DNA of 64,000 nucleotides from Struthio camelus (Eukaryota > Chordata > Aves > Struthioniformes > Struthionidae), in the NCBI RefSeq assembly GCF_040807025.1, contig NC_090943.1:498501-562500 (forward strand). Direction: 5' to 3'. Position 1 is the stretch's first letter; each line of letters starts with the position of its first letter. The notes beneath the pieces were generated by a model that ran no database searches, had not been told where the DNA came from, and was given only the letters and a program-made list of their open reading frames with translations. Position numbers and translations under genes: made by a program. This document shows positions 36,904 through 60,009 of this stretch, one piece after another.

Positions 36904-37036
36904 GTGAGCGCGGCGGCCCCCTCCCAAGGCGGTCCTGCCGGGCTCGGGGACAGCGGAGCCCCCGCGGTGGGGGCCGCGGCGCTGCCGGGGGGCGTCGTGC
37001 CGGGGGCCCCGCTGACGTCTCCCCTCTCCCCCGCAG
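36904..37036 (+). other. ATG9B: Probable intron in the ATG9B 3' UTR
   Basis: A good donor (gcgg|gtgagcg) lies 15 bases after the stop codon. A strong acceptor (tctcccccgcag) follows 133 bases later. Because the junction is under 50 bases from the stop it should not trigger nonsense-mediated decay. Confidence 0.6.
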
Positions 37037-37304
37037 GGTCCCAGGCGTGCCGAAAGCGCGGTGCCGCCGCGGCGGAGAGCCGCTGCGGGGAGGCGGCGGA
37101 GCCCCGCGGGTCCCGGGGGGGCCCAGGGCCCGGCCGGGGGGGCGGCTCGGCCCCGCCAGGTGCTATATTTATACTGGGGGCTCGGCGCTCCCAGCCCCAC
37201 GCGGGGGGCTGGTGCCATCGCCCGGCGTCCCCCCGCCGCCGGGGCCGGAGCGGGGGCCGACGCGGGGCCCTGCCCCGACGCCGGGCCGCCCCGGACCGCG
37301 GGGT

Positions 37305-37310
37305 AATAAA
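37305..37310 (+). promoter_or_regulatory. ATG9B: ATG9B poly(A) signal AATAAA
   Basis: Canonical AATAAA about 420 bases after the stop codon, in gggtaataaagg. Confidence 0.85.
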
Positions 37311-37484
37311 GGTTTACAGACTGGCCGTCCCTGCGCAGCGCGGTGCCGCAGCCGTCCGCGGGCAGCTCGCGCGGGGGCAGCCCTGCTCCGGGCGCGGGGC
37401 GGCCTCCTCCGCTCCGGATGGGCGGCCGACGCGAGCCGGCTTCCCCAGCGCCCGGTGCACGAGCTCCCGCACCGCGAAACGTGC

Positions 37485-38810
37485 TGGGGCGGCGATGCTG
37501 GGGCAGCGCAGGGGGCGATGCCTGCCGTGGGGCAGGAGTGATGCTGTGGGCAGCGGTGCGGGTGACACCAGGGCGGCGTGGGGTGATGCCGCGGGCAGCG
37601 GTGCAGCGGCGCGGGTGACGCCGGGGCGGCGCGGGGCGATGCCCACCGCGGGGCAGGGGCGATGCTGCGGGCAGTAGCACAGCGGCATGGGTGATGCCGG
37701 GGTGGCGTGGGGCAATGCCGTGGGCAGCGGTGCAGCGGTGCAGAGGTGCGGGTGATGCCGGGGCGGCGTGGGGCGATGCCCACCGTGGGGCAGGGGCGAT
37801 GCCACGGGCAGCGGCACGGGTGATGCCGGGGTGGCGTGGGGTGATGCCCACCGCAGGGCAGGGGCGATGCCGCAGGCAGCGGTGCGGGTGACGCCAGGGC
37901 GGCACAGGGCGATGCCCACCGCGGGGCAGGGGCAATGCCACGGGCAGCGGTGCGGGTGATGCTGGGGTGGCGTGGGGTGATGCCGCGGGCAGCGGTGCAG
38001 CAGTGCGGGTGACGCTGGGGTGGCACGGGGCGATGCCCACCGCGGGGCAGGGGCGATGCCGCAGGCAGCGGTGCAGCAGTGCAGCGGTGCAGCGGTGCGG
38101 GTGACGCCAGGGCGGCGCGGGGCGATGCCGCGGGCAGCGGTGCAGCGGCGCGGGTGACGCCGGGGCGGCGCGGGGCGATGCCCACCGCGGGGCAGGGGCG
38201 ATGCTGCGGGCAGCGGCGCGGGTGACGCTGGGGCGGCGCGGGGCGATGCCCACCGCGGGGCAGGGGCGATGCTGCGGGCAGCGGCGCGGGTGACGCTGGG
38301 GCGGCGCGGGGCGATGCCCACCGCGGGGCAGGGGCGATGCTGCGGGCAGCGGCGCGGGTGACGCTGGGGCGGCGCGGGGCGATGCCCACCGCGGGGCAGG
38401 GGCGATGCTGCGGGCAGCGGCGCGGGTGACGCTGGGGCGGCGCGGGGCGATGCCCACCGCGGGGCAGGGGCGATGCTGCGGGCAGCGGCGCGGGTGACGC
38501 TGGGGCGGCGCGGGGCGATGCCCACCGCGGGGCAGGGGCGATGCTGCGGGCAGTAGCACAGCGGCATGGGTGATGCTGGGGTGGCGTGGGGCAATGCCGT
38601 GGGCAGCGGTGCAGCGGTGCGGAGGTGCGGGTGATGCCGGGGCGGCGTGGGGCGATGCCCACCGCGGGGCAGGGGCAATGCCACGGGCAGCGGTGCGGGT
38701 GATGCTGGGGTGGCGTGGGGTGATGCCCACCGCGGGGCAGGGGCGATGCCGCAGGCAGCGGTGCAGCGGTGCGGGTGACGCCAGGGTGGCGCGGGGCGAT
38801 GCCCACCAGT
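37485..38810. repeat. 68-nt minisatellite between the ATG9B and NOS3 3' ends
   Basis: About 19 copies. The best-preserved block (38,150-38,550) repeats exactly every 68 bases with the core gatgcccaccgcggggcagg and ggcagcggcgcgggtgacgc. Flanking copies are more diverged, with insertions of gtgcagcggtgcagcg. It fills the interval between the two convergent poly(A) sites. Confidence 0.95.
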
Positions 38811-38849
38811 GGCGTGAGACGGGAGGCCGGGGGTTATCAAAACTAAACC

Positions 38850-38855
38850 TTTACT
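38850..38855 (-). promoter_or_regulatory. NOS3: Probable NOS3 poly(A) signal (AGTAAA)
   Basis: AGTAAA variant on the minus strand, about 105 bases after the stop codon, followed by the only AT-rich patch in the area. No better hexamer was seen nearby. Confidence 0.55.
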
Positions 38856-38959
38856 GGGGGCGGCGGGAGCTGCCTGCAGCGGGGCCGGGGAGCAGCAGCG
38901 CGGGGCGGAGGGGCCCCCTCCCGCCCCAGGGCGCCGGGGCCGGGTTGGCCCCCGCGGCC

Positions 38960-52339
<13,380 letters not shown>

Positions 52340-53399
52340 CGCGCCGCCTCTGAGCCGGGAACGGCCGCTTCCTCCGGCCGGGGCACAGACGCAAGGGAAA
52401 CGGTCACCGCCGGGCGACTCCCACGACCTCCGCCTCGCACACAATGGGCGGCGAGCCGCAGGACGCCTGGGCCCCCGCCGGCGGGGTGGGGGTGGGGGGG
52501 GGCCGGCCGGCCCCGTCGCGCGTGGGCGCCGCCCTGGCCGCGGCCGCGCACGTGGGGTGGGACTGCGAGGGCGCAGCGGGGTGCGCGCGGCACCGGGGGG
52601 CTTTGCAAGAGGAGGGGGACAGCCGCCAGCACCCCCCCCCCGGCCTGGGCCCTGTGCGCCCTTGTCCGTCTGGCGGCACTGGGCCTCGCCGGATGCCGGG
52701 GCCTGGCTACACCCCGGGCGTGGGCACGGGGGGGTGGGGGTGGGTCCCACTTTTCCACCAGGGCGGCGGAAAGGAGGCGATGAGTGGCCGTGGGGCTGCA
52801 GCCACAGTGCCCTCTGCACTCCCCGCTCCGGCCCTTCCTGCCCCCACCCGGCTGTGGGGTGTGGGGCGCATATCCGGAGCCGAGCACCCGGCTTCCCCGC
52901 GGCCCCCCCGGCGCTGGCCCTGCCGCCCTCCTGTGGCTCGGCCCCCACCCAGTTCCTGCCATTGAGACTGCCTGGCTGGTCCCCAGGGCCCCCCCCCCGC
53001 CGGGGGTGCGTTGGACATCCCCCTGTCCGGCTGCTCCCCTGGGGCTGGGGCGAGCCACCCCTGCCCCACTCGTGGGTGCAGAGCTGGGGCCCTGGAGAGG
53101 TCCTGCGCCCCATTGCACAGGCAGGGTTGATGGGGTACGGCAGGGTGCATAGTGGGTGGGGGGCGGGCAGGGTGGGGGTGTCGCAGGCGATGTTGGCTGG
53201 GAGCACCACGGTGACGCCCGGGGGGACAAAGGGAGAGTCCAGGAGGCAGACGGAGACCCCGATGCGGGTTGGGGGTGGTGCAAGCGGTGACAAGGACCCT
53301 GGGGGGCTGAGGGGGGTGGGGGCCTGCTTGGGGGCAGGCGGGTGGGTGCCTGCCCCAGGGGTTACAGGGGAGTGGACTGCACTGCTTCTCCCCAGGGAT
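52340..53399. other. NOS3 upstream flank
   Basis: The promoter side of NOS3, a CpG-rich stretch without recognised exons. In mammals KCNH2 is the next gene on this side, but no KCNH2 exon was seen in the window. Confidence 0.45.
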
Positions 53400-53790
53400 G
53401 GGGGTCCAGCTCTGGGGCCGAGTCCTGCTCTAGGGTCGAGTCCTGCTCCGCCCTGCTGTGGGGCCAGGTCTGGCTGTGGGACCAGGTCCTATGGTGGGGC
53501 TGAGTTCGGCTGTGGGGCTGGGTCCGGCTGTGGGGCTGGGTCCGGCTCTGCCCTGCTCTAGGGCTGGGTCCTGCTGTGGGGTCAGGTCCTACTATGGGGC
53601 TGGCTCCGGCTGTGGGGCCAGGTCCTGCTGTGGGGCTGGCTCCAGCTGTGGGGCCGGGTCCAGCTGTGGGGCCGCATCTGGCTCTGGGTCCAGGTCCAGC
53701 TGTGGGGCCCTGCTGTGGGTCTGGCTCTGGCTGTGGGTCCGGCTCCAGCTGTGGGGCCGGCCAGCCCGGCAGTGTTATTCCCCTGCCCGC
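53400..53790. repeat. 18-nt repeat
   Basis: Repeats of ggtccggctgtggggctg and close variants. The period is 18, so each frame gives a six-residue peptide repeat. Confidence 0.92.
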
Positions 53791-54079
53791 TGAGGACGGG
53801 AAGCCGCGCCTGGCTCAGTCCCAGATGTTTCCTTCCTGCGCCTTGGAGGAAAGCAGGATCTGGGGGGGCCGGGGTGACTGGCACCCAGCGGAGGCCAGCG
53901 AGGGGGTGCCGTGGCTGGGGTAGGGTGGGAGCCCTGCAAGACGAAGGGGCCGGGGCCGGGGCCGGGAGCAGTGGGGGGGCAGAGCAGCCGGGAGGGCCCT
54001 CAAGGAGCCCCCCCACTCCATCATCCTGACGTGAGGCTCTGCAAACAAGGGAGAGCCTGGAAATGAGGGATTTTTTCCA

Positions 54080-54960
54080 GCCTGCCGGCCCTTTCCAGCC
54101 CATGGGAAGGGCTCCAGATGGCCCTGTCCCTTGTGGGGTGGAGTTCCTGACTGCCCCATCCCTTGCGGTGTGGGGTCTGTGGGTCAGCCCACCCCTCAGG
54201 GTGTGGGGGGCCCAGCATTGCCCATCCCTTTGGGCCTGGGTCCCCCAGATCGTCCTGTCCCTTGGGGTGTGGGATCTGAGGATTGCTTCGTCCCTCCAGG
54301 TGTGGGCCCCCAGATCACCTTGTCCCTTGTGGGTTGGAGTCCCCAGGATTGTCCTGTCCCTTGGGGTGTGGGATCTGGGAATTGCTCTGTCCCTCCAGGT
54401 ATGGGGCCCCAAACCACCTTGTCCATTGGGGCAAGGGGTCCTCAGGATCGTCCTGTCCCTCCAGGTGTGGGGTGCCAGTATCACCCCCCTCCCTTGGGGT
54501 GTGGGATCCGGGGATTGCTCCATCCCTTGGGGCATGGGACCCCCAGATCACCCTGTCTCTAGGAGTGTGGGGTGCTGGGGTTGCCCCACGCCTTGGGCAT
54601 GGGGACTCAGGATTGCCCTATCTCTCAGGCATGGGGCCCCCGGGTTGCCTTGTCCCTTGGTCCACACGGTCCCGGTATCTCTCCATCCCTCAGGGTATAG
54701 GGACCCCACGTCCCCCTGTCCCTTGCAGTGTGGGGTCCAGGGATTGCCCTCTCCCCCCGGGTCTGCAGTTCCCAGGTTGCCCTCTCCCTTGGGGCCCCAG
54801 GATCACTGTGTCCCTCGGGATGTGGGGACTGGAGATGGCCCTGTCCCTTGACACAGGAGGTCCCCAGGTCACCCCATCCCTCAGCGGATAGGGTCCGGGA
54901 CCACCCCATCCCTTGGGGCACGGGTCTTGGGATCCCTCCCTCTGTTGTGCCGTGGGGCCC
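54080..54960. repeat. Minisatellite (ccttggggtgtgggatc type)
   Basis: About 18 diverged copies of a roughly 45-50 nt unit around tgtcccttggggtgtgggat and ccagattgccctgtccct. Confidence 0.9.
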
Positions 54961-56424
54961 CTGGGCTGCCCCTCATGGCTTTGGCCCACCCCGGTGGTCC
55001 CACGTGGCCCCGCTGCTGGCAGGGCGGCGATGTCTGGTGTCGAGAGGCAGCCTGGGCTGCGGTTACCTCACCAGGACTCCTGATTCCATGGCTGGTCTGA
55101 GCCCTCGACCTGTCCCAGGGCCTGGGGGTGGCTGAGGGAGGGTGTGTGGGGCTGGGTGTGGGGCAGGCATCCCTGTGGTGGGGGCAGGTGGGTTTGGGGT
55201 AGTGACTGCCTGCAGGGGGACGTGTCACCAGCCCTGATGGCTGGGGTGACAGCCAGGCTGCTGGCACCCCCTGGCTGCAGCATGGTGTGGGGCAAGGTGC
55301 AGTGGGGCTCAGCTCTGGCTCCTTGGGGAGCACCCCACAAACCATCCCACTTGGCACTTCGGAGTGGGATGCCGTGGGGCCAGCACTGGGGGTGCTGGGG
55401 TCTAGGGCTGGCAGTCCTGGGGCTGGAGACGAGGGCTGGGCATGCAGTGGGGAGCTGGGAGGCACCAGGGTCTGGGTTTGGGGGGGCTGGGTGTCTGAGG
55501 GGGCTCCCCAGCATGCCTGGACCCATGGGGCAGGCATCCTCACCACCCCCCTGTTGTGGGGGCTCCCCCCAGGCAGCGTTTGGCAGTCTGCCCCATGCGG
55601 GTGGGTCTGGGGGCTCCCAGACCCCTATGGGGTACATCATCCCCTCTGAACTTAGAGCCTTCTTCACCCCCTGCAGAGCCCCACCAGCCAGGTAGGGAAC
55701 TGAAGGAGGTCACCCTGCCCCACAGCCTGCCCCACAGCACAGGGCCTGCCCCACGGTGTGGCCTGCACCTCCCCTCAGCTTCTCCACACGTAGCCCCTCT
55801 CCCCTGCTCCCAGGTCGCATCCCACCGCCCACCTCACCCCCCACCATGCCCCACAGCATGGCGCGTGTTCCCCACCCAGCCCCACATCCCGTCCCACGGC
55901 GTGCTGCATGCCGCTTGGCCCAGCCTGCCCCATGGCATAGCTTGTACCCCCCCTGCCCCATGCAATAGTCCAGTGCCCCAGCTCTCAGGTTGTTTCCCCT
56001 GTGCCACAGCCTGCTTCTTGCCCCACAGCTGCCCCTCATGCTCACCGAGGTGGGGCAGGCCTGTCCATCACTGCAGAGTGCTCATCTGATTGGCTGCCTT
56101 TCCCGGGGGTGTGGGGCAGGTTTGGGGGGGGGCAGAGTGCAGGGGTGGTGGGGGGCAGATGACTGGCCAGGCCCTGGAGTTGATGTGGGGTAGGGGGCCT
56201 GCCTGTCCCACCCGGTCCCAAAGCCTCCCCCTGCCCCACAGCTCAGCTCCCTGCCCCACAGTCTGCCTGTCCCCATGGCCTGGCCAACCCGCTGTCCATG
56301 CCTGTGCACCCCACGGCGCCGTCACAGACTTCTCCTGGCAACTCCTGCAGCCACTTCCCACTGGGCAGCATGGGGAGCAACCTGTGCCAGCACGGCCCAG
56401 CTTGTCCTGGCATTACCCAGGCCC
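54961..56424. other. Moderately GC-rich intergenic DNA
   Basis: No recognised gene. Loose gccccaca-type low-complexity runs lie between about 55,700 and 56,300. Confidence 0.4.
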
Positions 56425-56655
56425 TGGATTGACTCGGCTCCACTCGGCTTGGCCCAGCTCGGCTCGGTCCGGCTCTGCTCAGCTTGACCCGGCTCTGCTC
56501 GGCTCAGCTCAGTTTGACTCATCTCAGCTTGGCCCGGCTCAACTTGGATCTGCTCAGCTCAGTTCGACTCAGGTCAGCGCAGCGCAGCTCGGCTCGGCTC
56601 TGCTCAGCTTGACTCGGCCCGGCTTGGCACAGCTCAGCTCAGCTCATTTCGGCTC
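56425..56655. repeat. (GGCTC)n-like repeat running into the gap
   Basis: Irregular cagctcggctcggctctgct words up to the first N. The array probably continues into the unsequenced part. Confidence 0.92.
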
Positions 56656-56855
56656 NNNNNNNNNNNNNNNNNNNNNNNNNNNNNNNNNNNNNNNNNNNNN
56701 NNNNNNNNNNNNNNNNNNNNNNNNNNNNNNNNNNNNNNNNNNNNNNNNNNNNNNNNNNNNNNNNNNNNNNNNNNNNNNNNNNNNNNNNNNNNNNNNNNNN
56801 NNNNNNNNNNNNNNNNNNNNNNNNNNNNNNNNNNNNNNNNNNNNNNNNNNNNNNN
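56656..56855. other. Assembly gap of 200 N
   Basis: Exactly 200 N bases, so the size is probably a placeholder. The gap has different repeats on its two sides, which suggests a collapsed or unspanned tandem array. Confidence 0.99.
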
Positions 56856-58850
56856 GGGGATGAGCGTGGAGTGTGTGTGGGACCTGACGGGGATGAGTGT
56901 GGAGTGCGTGTGGGACCGACGGGGATGAGTGTGGAGTGTGTGTGGGACCTGACGGGGATGAGCGTGGAGTGTGTGTGGGACCTGACGGGGATGAGCGTGG
57001 AGTGTGTGTGGGACCGACGGGGATGAGTGTGGAGTGTGTGTGGGACCGACGGGGATGAGTGTGGAGTGTGTGTGGGACCTGACGGGGATGAGTGTGGAGT
57101 GTGTGTGGGACCGACGGGGATGAGTGTGGAGTGTGTGTGGGACCTGACGGGGATGAGTGTGGAGTGCGTGTGGGACCGACGGGGATGAGCGTGGAGTGTG
57201 TGTGGGACCGACGGGGATGAGTGTGGAGTGTGTGTGGGACCTGACGGGGTTGAGTGTGGAGTGTGTGGGGGACCGACGGGGATGAGTGTGGAGTGTGTGT
57301 GGGACCAACGGGGATGAGTGTGGAGTGCGTGTGGGACCGACGGGGATGAGTGTGGAGTGTGTGTGGGACCTGACGGGGATGAGTGTGGAGTGTGTGTGGG
57401 ACCGACGGGGATGAGTGTGGAGTGTGTGTGGGACCTGACGGGGATGAGTGTGGAGTGCGTGTGGGACCTGACGGGGATGAGTGTGGAGTGTGTGTGGGAC
57501 CGACGGGGATGAGTGTGGAGTGTGTGTGGGACCTGACGGGGATGAGTGTGGAGTGTGTGTGGGACCTGATGGGGATGAGTGTGGAGTGTGTGTGGGACCG
57601 ACGGGGATGAGTGTGGAGTGTGTGTGGGACCTGACGGGGATGAGTGTGGAGTGTGTGTGGGACCGACGGGGATGAGTGTGGAGTGTGTGTGGGACCTGAT
57701 GAGGATGAGTGTGGAGTGTGTGTGGGACCGACGGGGATGAGTGTGGAGTGTGTGTGGGACCTGACGGGGATGAGTGTGGAGTGTGTGTGGGACCTGATGG
57801 GGATGAGTGTGGAGTGTGTGTGGGACCAACGGGGATGAGTGTGGAGTGTGTGTGGGACCTGACGGGGATGAGTGTGGAGTGTGTGTGGGACCTGATGGGG
57901 ATGAGTGTGGAGTGTGTGTGGGACCGACGGGGATGAGCGTGGAGTGTGTGTGGGACCTGATGGGGATGAGTGTGGAGTGTGTGTGGGACCAACGGGGATG
58001 AGTGTGGAGTGTGTGTGGGACCTGACGGGGATGAGTGTGGAGTGTGTGTGGGACCTGATGGGGATGAGTGTGGAGTGTGTGTGGGACCAACGGGGATGAG
58101 TGTGGAGTGTGTGTGGGACCTGACGGGGATGAGTGTGGAGTGTGTGTGGGACCTGACGGGGATGAGCGTGGAGTGTGTGTGGGACCTGATGGGGATGAGT
58201 GTGGAGTGTGTGTGGGACCTGACGGGGATGAGTGTGGAGTGTGTGTGGGACCGACGGGGATGAGTGTGGAGTGTGTGTGGGACCTGACGGGGATGAGTGT
58301 GGAGTGTGTGTGGGACCGACGGGGATGAGTGTGGAGTGTGTGTGGGACCGACGGGGATGAGTGTGGAGTGTGTGTGGGACCGACGGGGATGAGTGTGGAG
58401 TGTGTGTGGGACCTGATGGGGATGAGTGTGGAGTGTGTGTGGGACCGACGGGGATGAGTGTGGAGTGTGTGTGGGACCTGACGGGGATGAGTGTGGAGTG
58501 TGTGTGGGACCTGATGGGGATGAGTGTGGAGTGTGTGTGGGACCGACGGGGATGAGCGTGGAGTGTGTGTGGGACCTGATGGGGATGAGTGTGGAGTGTG
58601 TGTGGGACCGACGGGGATGAGTGTGGAGTGTGTGTGGGACCTGATGGGGATGAGTGTGGAGTGTGTGTGGGACCTGATGGGGATGAGTGTGGAGTGTGTG
58701 TGGGACCAACGGGGATGAGTGTGGAGTGTGTGTGGGACCTGACGGGGATGAGTGTGGAGTGTGTGTGGGACCTGATGGGGATGAGTGTGGAGTGTGTGTG
58801 GGACCGACGGGGATGAGTGAGGAGTGTGTGTGGGACCGATGGGGCTGAGT
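56856..58850. repeat. 32/33-nt VNTR, about 60 copies
   Basis: Highly homogeneous array of ggggatgagtgtggagtgtg followed by tgtgggacctgac (33 nt) or tgtgggaccgac (32 nt). The two unit types alternate in variable patterns, with rare single-base variants (gagcgtg, gatggg, caacggg). Its 5' end is lost in the gap. Very long open frames on the minus strand are artefacts of the repeat. Confidence 0.97.
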
Positions 58851-59700
58851 GTGGTCAGGAGATCCAAGACCAGGCTGGAGCTGCTGCCCTGGCTCTGCCC
58901 GGCTCCCTTTCCCGTGGTGCCCGGCCCCTGCCTGCCCTGTGTGCGCCTCCCCCCGGGTTGCCCTCTCCAGTGGCCGGAGTTCCCCATGGAGCTGGGCTGG
59001 CCGGGGGCAGCCTTACCTGTGCTGGGGGCCCCGAGCTGGAGGGAAAGGAAGAGGAGGAGGATGTGGCTGCCCTGACACATTGTGTCCGCCCCTAGGGCTC
59101 TGCTCCGAGCCGTGGCCGTGGCCCTGCTGCTCGTTAATGATTGCCCGGGCTGCGGGCAGGCGCTGCTCGGTCCCAACTCCTCTCCAAGGGGTGCTCTGTC
59201 CCCTGCCCCCTGGCCACCTCCGCACCGCTGTCCCCAGCCTGCCAAAACCCTGCCTGGACCCTATCGCAGGCTCCCTGCAATGGGGCCAGAGGCTGCAGGT
59301 CGGTCACATCCTCCCCGCACCCCTTGGTCCCTATCTGCAGGGCTGTTACAGGCCAGAGCAGGGGCTGCATCCGTGCGATGCTGGGCAGGGACGGGAGGGA
59401 GGCCCGGGCGCTGGGCAGGGAGCCTGTGACAGGGGATGGAGACTGGTTCGGGTCACCCTCTGTCATGCTTTGCCACAGCTCCCAGCAAAGGCGACGAGGC
59501 AGGTGTTGTGGATACAGGTGTGGAGCTGGGATGTCCAAGGGCTCGGAGCTCGCCGCGCACCAGCTGGAGAGGTCGCGCAGTCCCGAACCCAGAGCCCTGG
59601 GTGACGGGGCTTGAAACTGCTGGCGCTGCAGTAGAGAGATGTTCATGGAGCTGGGACTCGTCTGGCATGGTGGCATGCAGCAAGTGCTGCTCCTGCAAGG
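58851..59700. other. Single-copy-looking DNA after the VNTR
   Basis: No recognised gene or mobile element. GC content begins to fall towards the right end. Confidence 0.4.
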
Positions 59701-59712
59701 GTGAAAACAACC

Positions 59713-60000
59713 TGATCTGGCAATTACAAGCCAGGCAGTTTACCTGGAAGCAATTTCTGCAGGAAAGATTGATAAATGGAAAATGGGATAATACACAACA
59801 AAGTAGATTATGTCAGAGTAACCTGGTCTCTTTCTTTGATGAGGTAAGTGATTTTCCAGGCAAAGAAAGTGCTGTAAATCACATTTATCTAGCATCTGAG
59901 AGCTGTCACACTGGAGATGTGTTAGCTAAGGTGAAGACAGGGATCAGCAGAAAAACACCCAGGTGGCTAAAGAGCTGGCAAAAGAAGAGCTGACAAAAGG
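59713..60000 (+). mobile_element. Decayed CR1-type LINE reverse-transcriptase fragment
   Basis: One frame reads QSNLVSFFDEVSDFPGKESA and VNHIYL, then LAKVKTGISRKTPRWLKSW. This lines up with the CR1 ORF2 palm region as I recall it (FFDEVT..D.GK.VDVIYLDFSKAFDTV, then LL.KL...G....RWI..WL). The diagnostic DFSKAFDTV part is degraded and the FADD catalytic block is absent, so it is an old internal fragment. A short A-rich stretch follows at about 60,080. Confidence 0.7.
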
Positions 60001-60009
60001 TGGAGCTGG

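Noticed and set aside
37485-38810. Long proline/histidine-rich frames between ATG9B and NOS3
   Set aside because: Translation of a 68-nt minisatellite, with no independent evidence of coding.
56856-58850. Very long open frames (hundreds of residues, THSTLIPV-type repeats) on the minus strand
   Set aside because: They arise because the 32/33-nt unit contains no stop in those frames. The same peptide rotates through all frames, and there is no start, domain or conserved context.
59713-60000. Host gene exon encoding FFDEVSDFPGKES
   Set aside because: The pattern fits a degraded CR1 reverse transcriptase better, and no splice partners were found.
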